A stretch of DNA of 64,000 nucleotides. Origin: Parabacteroides johnsonii DSM 18315. Its GTDB lineage: Bacteria > Bacteroidota > Bacteroidia > Bacteroidales > Tannerellaceae. Location of the stretch: the NCBI RefSeq assembly GCF_025151045.1, contig NZ_CP102285.1, positions 186,001-250,000 of the forward strand, read 5' to 3'. This document shows, one piece after another, positions 61,301-64,000 of this stretch (its first letter is position 1; each line of letters begins with the position of its first letter). Under the pieces are notes generated by a model that saw only the letters and a program-made list of their open reading frames with translations, did no database searches and was not told the DNA's origin. Both the position numbers and the translations under genes were made by a program.

Positions 61301-63360
61301 GTATAGGACTGCTTGTTGGGTTTCTGCTTGTTGAGCGCAATCTTGTTTACCATCGCATTGAAACGGTCATCATGGGAGCGCAATGCGTTCAGGATTTCCC
61401 AGACCACATCGAAGGTCTTGCTGTTGTCGAGTGCTTCCTCCGCAGAAACATCGGACGGCACTACAATAGGGATGATGATGTACCCGTACTTTTTCTCGTC
61501 GGGCAGCCCCTTGTGGAAAGTGCGCATCACGCGGCCTACCGACTGCACCACATCCACCTGCGAGTTGCGGGCGGAAAGGAACAGCACGGCATCGAGCGAC
61601 GGCACATCCACGCCCTCGGACAGACAGCGCACGTTGGTCACCACCCGGCACTCCCGGTCATTGTCCGGCTCATCCGCCAGCCATTGCAGGATTCCATTGC
61701 GCTCCTGTGAGTTCATTGAGCCGTCTATGTGCTTTGCGGTTATCGAAACGGTATGCGAAAGGCTCTCTTCATCCAGATTCTCGTCGTACTTTTCCGATAT
61801 TTGCGGCAGCACGGAAGCCACATATTTGGATGCGATGCCCGTCCTGCTTGCGCTCCTGTCAATAGACGAACAGAACGCCACGGCACGGCGCATCATGTGC
61901 GGGTCGGCATCCCATGTGCGGTGGTCATCACCCCGTATCATCTTCGACAGTCCGTTGATAACGCCGATGAGCTTGGAAGTGTCGTCAAAGTTCAGTTCCG
62001 TGGTCGTGTCGGTTACATCACGTCGGATGTTTTCCGGTACATCGTCCTCACCGACGGTAAGGACAAGCACCTTGTAGTCGGTCAGCAGTCCGTTCTGCAC
62101 AGCATAGGAGAAATTCACGCGGTAGAACTCCTCCCCGTACAGAGCCTTGTCGTCCATCGAACAGAGGATGCAGTCCTTTTCCGATGCCTTTATCTTGGCA
62201 GATTCACCGTACAGTCGTGGCGTAGCGGTCATGTAAAGCCGTTTTCTGCCTTGTACGTTGTCATCGGAGTGTATCTTGGTGAAGTTGCTCTCGTCCTTGT
62301 CCGACAGCTTCACGCCCGTGGTGCGGTGGGCTTCGTCGCAGATGATGAAGTCGAACACGCCATACTCGCCGTCTGTTTCGGAAAGTATCTCCTGCTGTGC
62401 CGCTGAAACGGCATCAATGGACTGGTAGGTGGAGAACACTACCACCAACCCATCGTGGCTGCAGTATTTCTTCAACTGCGAAGCGATGGATTTAGGATTG
62501 GTGGATGCAGGCACGGCAAGGTCAACCACGCTGTCATCCATATCGTCGTATTTGTTCTGAATCTTCCGTGAGGCTTTGGAATCCGAACAGATGCAGACGG
62601 CCTTGATGGGTTTCTTCGCGTCTGCCGACCATGCGTTGAGTGACTGCCCCAACAAGGCGATGGACGGAACCATGAACAGCACCAGTCCTTTGCCGCCCAA
62701 CAACTGTTCGGTGATGAGCAGCGAGGTGTAGGTCTTTCCCGTTCCGCAGGCCATGATGAGCTTGCCACGGTCGTTGCCGTCAATAATATAGTGCGTGTAT
62801 GCCTTGGATATGGCATCCAACTGGTGCTTGCGCGGTTTCTTGCCCTCTACAAGCGCGGAGTTTCCTGTAAGTCCATCCATCAGTTTTTGCCAGTCCACGC
62901 AGGAGGAGTTCAGGTCAATAAGCCCAACCCGTGAAAAAGGCGGGTCTTGGTGGCGGATGGCTTCCTCGGCGTTGCTTCCCCAATGGTTGGTGGTTGAAAT
63001 CCATATCCGTTTGGCAAACCGGGTGGTCTGGAAAGTGACTTCGTTGGTGAACGTGCGGCTGGAGGTGGCGAGGAATGAATCCACGGCTGGCTTGTCTATC
63101 ACGGCATCCTCCGCATAGCACTTGCACTGGATAGCCCAATAGTCGCCCATCTCGGTCTTGGCCACGAGGTCGATGCCCGTGTCCGTGCCTCCGAAGTCCT
63201 TGCGCCCCGGAAAATCCTCCCACAGCCACACCTTTTCAAGCTCGTTGTAGCGTGGGTCTGTCAACAGCCATGAGCGCATCAGGCGCTCGAACTTTGTACC
63301 CTTTTCCTTTTCGGTAAACGATTCGGTACGGAATTTATGCAGTATGTCCTTGAAATTCAT
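58375..63360 (-). CDS. Single-chain type ISP-like restriction-modification enzyme
   Basis: Start ATG 63360 (MNFKDILHKFRTESFTEKEKG), about 1,661 residues. Order: Mrr-like nuclease (GTDTGIDLVAKTEMGDYWAIQCKC gives D...QxK); SF2 helicase (MACGTGKTYTSLLI, FIICDEAHR, TATPRLYG, SEGVDVPSLDAVLFL, VVQSVGRVMR); helical coupler; N6-adenine methylase (HILDPFVGTGTFITRLL, VIVGNPPYSIG); C-terminal target-recognition region. This is the LlaGI/LlaBIII plan in which one protein both methylates and cuts after translocation. All catalytic motifs look intact. First gene of the operon with DprA, HAD, HIRAN and PRTase genes. Confidence 0.92.
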   Translation of the reverse strand: MNFKDILHKFRTESFTEKEKGTKFERLMRSWLLTDPRYNELEKVWLWEDFPGRKDFGGTDTGIDLVAKTEMGDYWAIQCKCYAEDAVIDKPAVDSFLATSSRTFTNEVTFQTTRFAKRIWISTTNHWGSNAEEAIRHQDPPFSRVGLIDLNSSCVDWQKLMDGLTGNSALVEGKKPRKHQLDAISKAYTHYIIDGNDRGKLIMACGTGKTYTSLLITEQLLGGKGLVLFMVPSIALLGQSLNAWSADAKKPIKAVCICSDSKASRKIQNKYDDMDDSVVDLAVPASTNPKSIASQLKKYCSHDGLVVVFSTYQSIDAVSAAQQEILSETDGEYGVFDFIICDEAHRTTGVKLSDKDESNFTKIHSDDNVQGRKRLYMTATPRLYGESAKIKASEKDCILCSMDDKALYGEEFYRVNFSYAVQNGLLTDYKVLVLTVGEDDVPENIRRDVTDTTTELNFDDTSKLIGVINGLSKMIRGDDHRTWDADPHMMRRAVAFCSSIDRSASRTGIASKYVASVLPQISEKYDENLDEESLSHTVSITAKHIDGSMNSQERNGILQWLADEPDNDRECRVVTNVRCLSEGVDVPSLDAVLFLSARNSQVDVVQSVGRVMRTFHKGLPDEKKYGYIIIPIVVPSDVSAEEALDNSKTFDVVWEILNALRSHDDRFNAMVNKIALNKQKPNKQSYTPSVTIGRPGLGFQEGEEEARQMENAEIARQLELRFGELQDGMYAKLVEKCGDRLYWENWAKEIGLIAHKFIERISKLIQSGVHKKAFNEYLKGLQRDLNPSVDAAQAIEMLAQHIITRPVFDALFADYQFVNNNAVSRSMQRMIDLLQEQAFEKDTEVLEKFYQSVRTNVGGIDNLEGKQTIIKNLYEKFFKGAFPLTVEKLGIVYTPVECVDFIIRSVDDILKAEFNTSLTEQNVHILDPFVGTGTFITRLLQSGLIRPEDMERKYLNEIHCNEIVLLAYYIADVNIESVFHDITRRKTYLPYSGICLTDTFQLAEKKHNELFTEFFQDNSKRVKKQMATHVRVIVGNPPYSIGQKSANDNAQNLSYPALERRIEDTYVKKSSAALLKGVYDSYIKAFRWASDRLNPNEGGIIAFITNSGWLDKPMGEGFRRTIEQEFSKIYVFDLRGAVRAKTKENARKEGENVFNIMTGVAITILVKNPAHQKEDKCEILYRNIGDYLTREQKLKMIKDFRSITSKKLDWQVIMPNEKADWINQRDGVFDSLIPLAPEKKFSLGTQSVFSTYAIGIATNRDAWVSGFSREKIASNMQSMITFYNQQVGKDDISEDKTKISWTVNLRNDLGKCVKHQYKATAFVNTAYRPFNKMKLYYHRPFIERPGIFDKLYPKSFDNQMITLTGTGYRNDFSCLITNIFPNLHLSENGQCFPLYWYEENNNPQASLFDDAETNYYIRRDGITDWILKEVRSRFGGSRAITKEHIFYYVYGLLHSKQYRERFADDLKKSLPRIPIVDNVQDFMAFYKAGKELADLHLNYEQGINVQTTGHDGDYTFFAEMPMLAHRFFGVKVIGDNNIWQSEWADETYQYFAVEKMKFAKVRDENGKLVADKTRIIYNGHITIENIPLKAYEYIVNGKSAIEWIMERYAVTIDKASQIKNDPNDWSREHEQPRYILDLLLSVINLSCQSVDIVNTLPELKL

Positions 63361-63388
63361 CTCTTGATAAGAGTTACAGTTGATATTG

Positions 63389-63396
63389 CAAAGATA
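63389..63396 (-). promoter_or_regulatory. -7 box of the restriction operon
   Basis: Minus strand TATCTTTG matches TAnnTTTG, 28 bp before the start codon at 63360. No convincing -33 TTTG at the right distance. Bases 63421-63590 hold no gene; CGGTTTTGTTTAGTAAAACCG (63461-63481) is a small palindrome there. Confidence 0.55.
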
Positions 63397-63590
63397 CGCA
63401 TAATATTGCAAAATCCGCACTTTTGCCTCATTTATAATGGGATATAAAGGATATTTGGTACGGTTTTGTTTAGTAAAACCGATTTTGGAAGCCTGTTAAC
63501 TTATTGATTCACAGCATTTGTATTTCCAAGATATATCTCTTATCAAGGGATTACGGTTTTTGCTAAACAGGTTCCATCGAAATTTTTCGG

Positions 63591-64000
63591 TTACAAGTCT
63601 TTTAAGATTAGGCTGTTAGCCTTGTCCACCACGTTTGTGTCAAGCGATGCAAGGTAGATGCGCGTGGTTTCTTCCGAATCGTGCCCCATTCCCTCGCTGA
63701 TGACCGAAAGCGGTATGTTCTTGCTCTTGGCGATGCTTGCCCAGCAATGGCGCGCGCAGTGCATGGTCAGCGGCATATTCAACCCGGCTAAACGGGCGAC
63801 TTCTTTCAACGCCACGTTAATACGGCTGATGGCATTGCGGTACTGCGTCCGCTCGTCTGCGCATGGGTTGGTGATTATCGGCAGCAGGTATTGGGTGGTG
63901 GAACAACCGTCGTTTTTGGCGATGATGTCCTCCATGCATTTCTCCCATTTGATAGTCAGTTGCTGCCCCGTCTTTCTCCTGCGGTATATGATGATGCCGT
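63591..64000 (-). CDS. Tyrosine recombinase 3, C-terminal part (runs off the window)
   Basis: The minus frame is open from base 64000 (IIIYRRRKTGQQLTIKW upstream of the first ATG at 63935) to the stop at 63591. HCARHCWASIAK (HxxR) and GMGHDSEETTRIYLA (His and nucleophilic Tyr) are the second half of a tyrosine-recombinase catalytic domain. It is unlike the tandem pair at 50885-53223 and probably belongs to another integrative unit or the far end of this element. Confidence 0.87.
   Translation of the reverse strand, partial: GIIIYRRRKTGQQLTIKWEKCMEDIIAKNDGCSTTQYLLPIITNPCADERTQYRNAISRINVALKEVARLAGLNMPLTMHCARHCWASIAKSKNIPLSVISEGMGHDSEETTRIYLASLDTNVVDKANSLILKDL

Larger units (their letters stand above)
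50657..64000. mobile_element. Second integrative element, inserted in traJ (right end outside window)
   Basis: Starts where traJ is cut. Contains a long nested palindrome, two tandem tyrosine recombinases pointing inward, a defence-type gene set and, at the right edge, a third tyrosine recombinase. The base composition is mosaic. The right junction and the 5' part of traJ are expected beyond 64000. The third recombinase may mark another nested element. Confidence 0.65.

Noticed and set aside
1-64000. CRISPR arrays, tRNA or rRNA genes, IS transposases
   Set aside because: None seen: no regularly spaced repeats, no tRNA-like cloverleafs or rRNA segments recognised and no DDE transposase motif in any frame.

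Overview
This window looks like the chromosome-borne mobile DNA of a gut Bacteroidales bacterium (Bacteroides, Parabacteroides or Alistipes type; the sequence does not settle the genus). The reasons are Bacteroidetes -7 boxes (TAnnTTTG, often with an upstream TTTG about 19-21 bp away), a TraK-L-M-N-O block of the Bacteroides conjugative-transposon type with a coupling ATPase, several domain families largely confined to such elements, and Bacteroidetes-type lipoproteins, LytTR two-component genes and RND efflux genes. There is no ribosomal RNA, tRNA or CRISPR array. Almost everything is explained as one integrative conjugative element (ICE) that has itself been invaded at least twice and carries several cargo blocks.

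Layout. 1-4652 (minus): ICE accessory operon with two tandem toprim paralogues, a 534-residue protein, and a DUF4099-like protein. 4872-7572: M23 peptidase, phosphoribosyltransferase and an AAA/DUF4143 ATPase. 8101-9027 and 24969-29798 (plus): small ICE proteins and a ParB-like protein, arranged as repeating units of structured leader, gene(s) and terminator. 9171-10205: a DUF1016/YhcG-type nuclease dropped between 90-bp direct repeats. 10655-13729 plus 22186-24132: one large methyltransferase-helicase gene cut in two exactly at its DECH motif by an AT-rich 8.5-kb insert. That insert (13695-22184) holds a relaxase remnant, a DUF4238 protein, a HEPN-motif protein, a sigma factor/small protein/ImmA-like peptidase operon, and a divergent ubiquitin-like operon (multi-Ubl, E1, DUF6527).

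30040-31713: a serine invertase followed by a promoterless fimbrial-tip-like reading frame bounded by perfect 12-bp inverted repeats. 31894-39508: LytTR regulator and histidine kinase divergent from a complete RND efflux operon, with two direct repeats between them that look like LytTR sites. 39817-43170: cargo (DUF3089 lipoprotein, Nim-like flavoprotein, SMR pump, Pro/His-rich lipoprotein, and a decayed YhcG nuclease). 43245-50656 (minus): transfer operon from the truncated TraJ through TraK, L, M, N, O and a lipoprotein to the coupling ATPase, closed by a strong terminator.

50657-64000: a second element interrupts traJ. It starts with a long palindrome and two tandem tyrosine recombinases, then carries a HEPN-like protein and a tightly packed minus-strand operon: single-chain type ISP-like restriction-modification enzyme, DprA-like protein, HAD phosphatase, HIRAN-like protein, and a coiled-coil phosphoribosyltransferase. 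A third tyrosine recombinase runs off the right edge. With both traJ and the large helicase split, this copy of the ICE is probably not self-transmissible, but it acts as a platform for defence genes. The best candidates for undescribed biology are the DprA-HAD-HIRAN-PRTase operon, the Ubl plus sigma/ImmA locus, the invertible fimbrial cassette and the family of structured leaders. All functional claims rest on motif recognition by eye; no database search was run.
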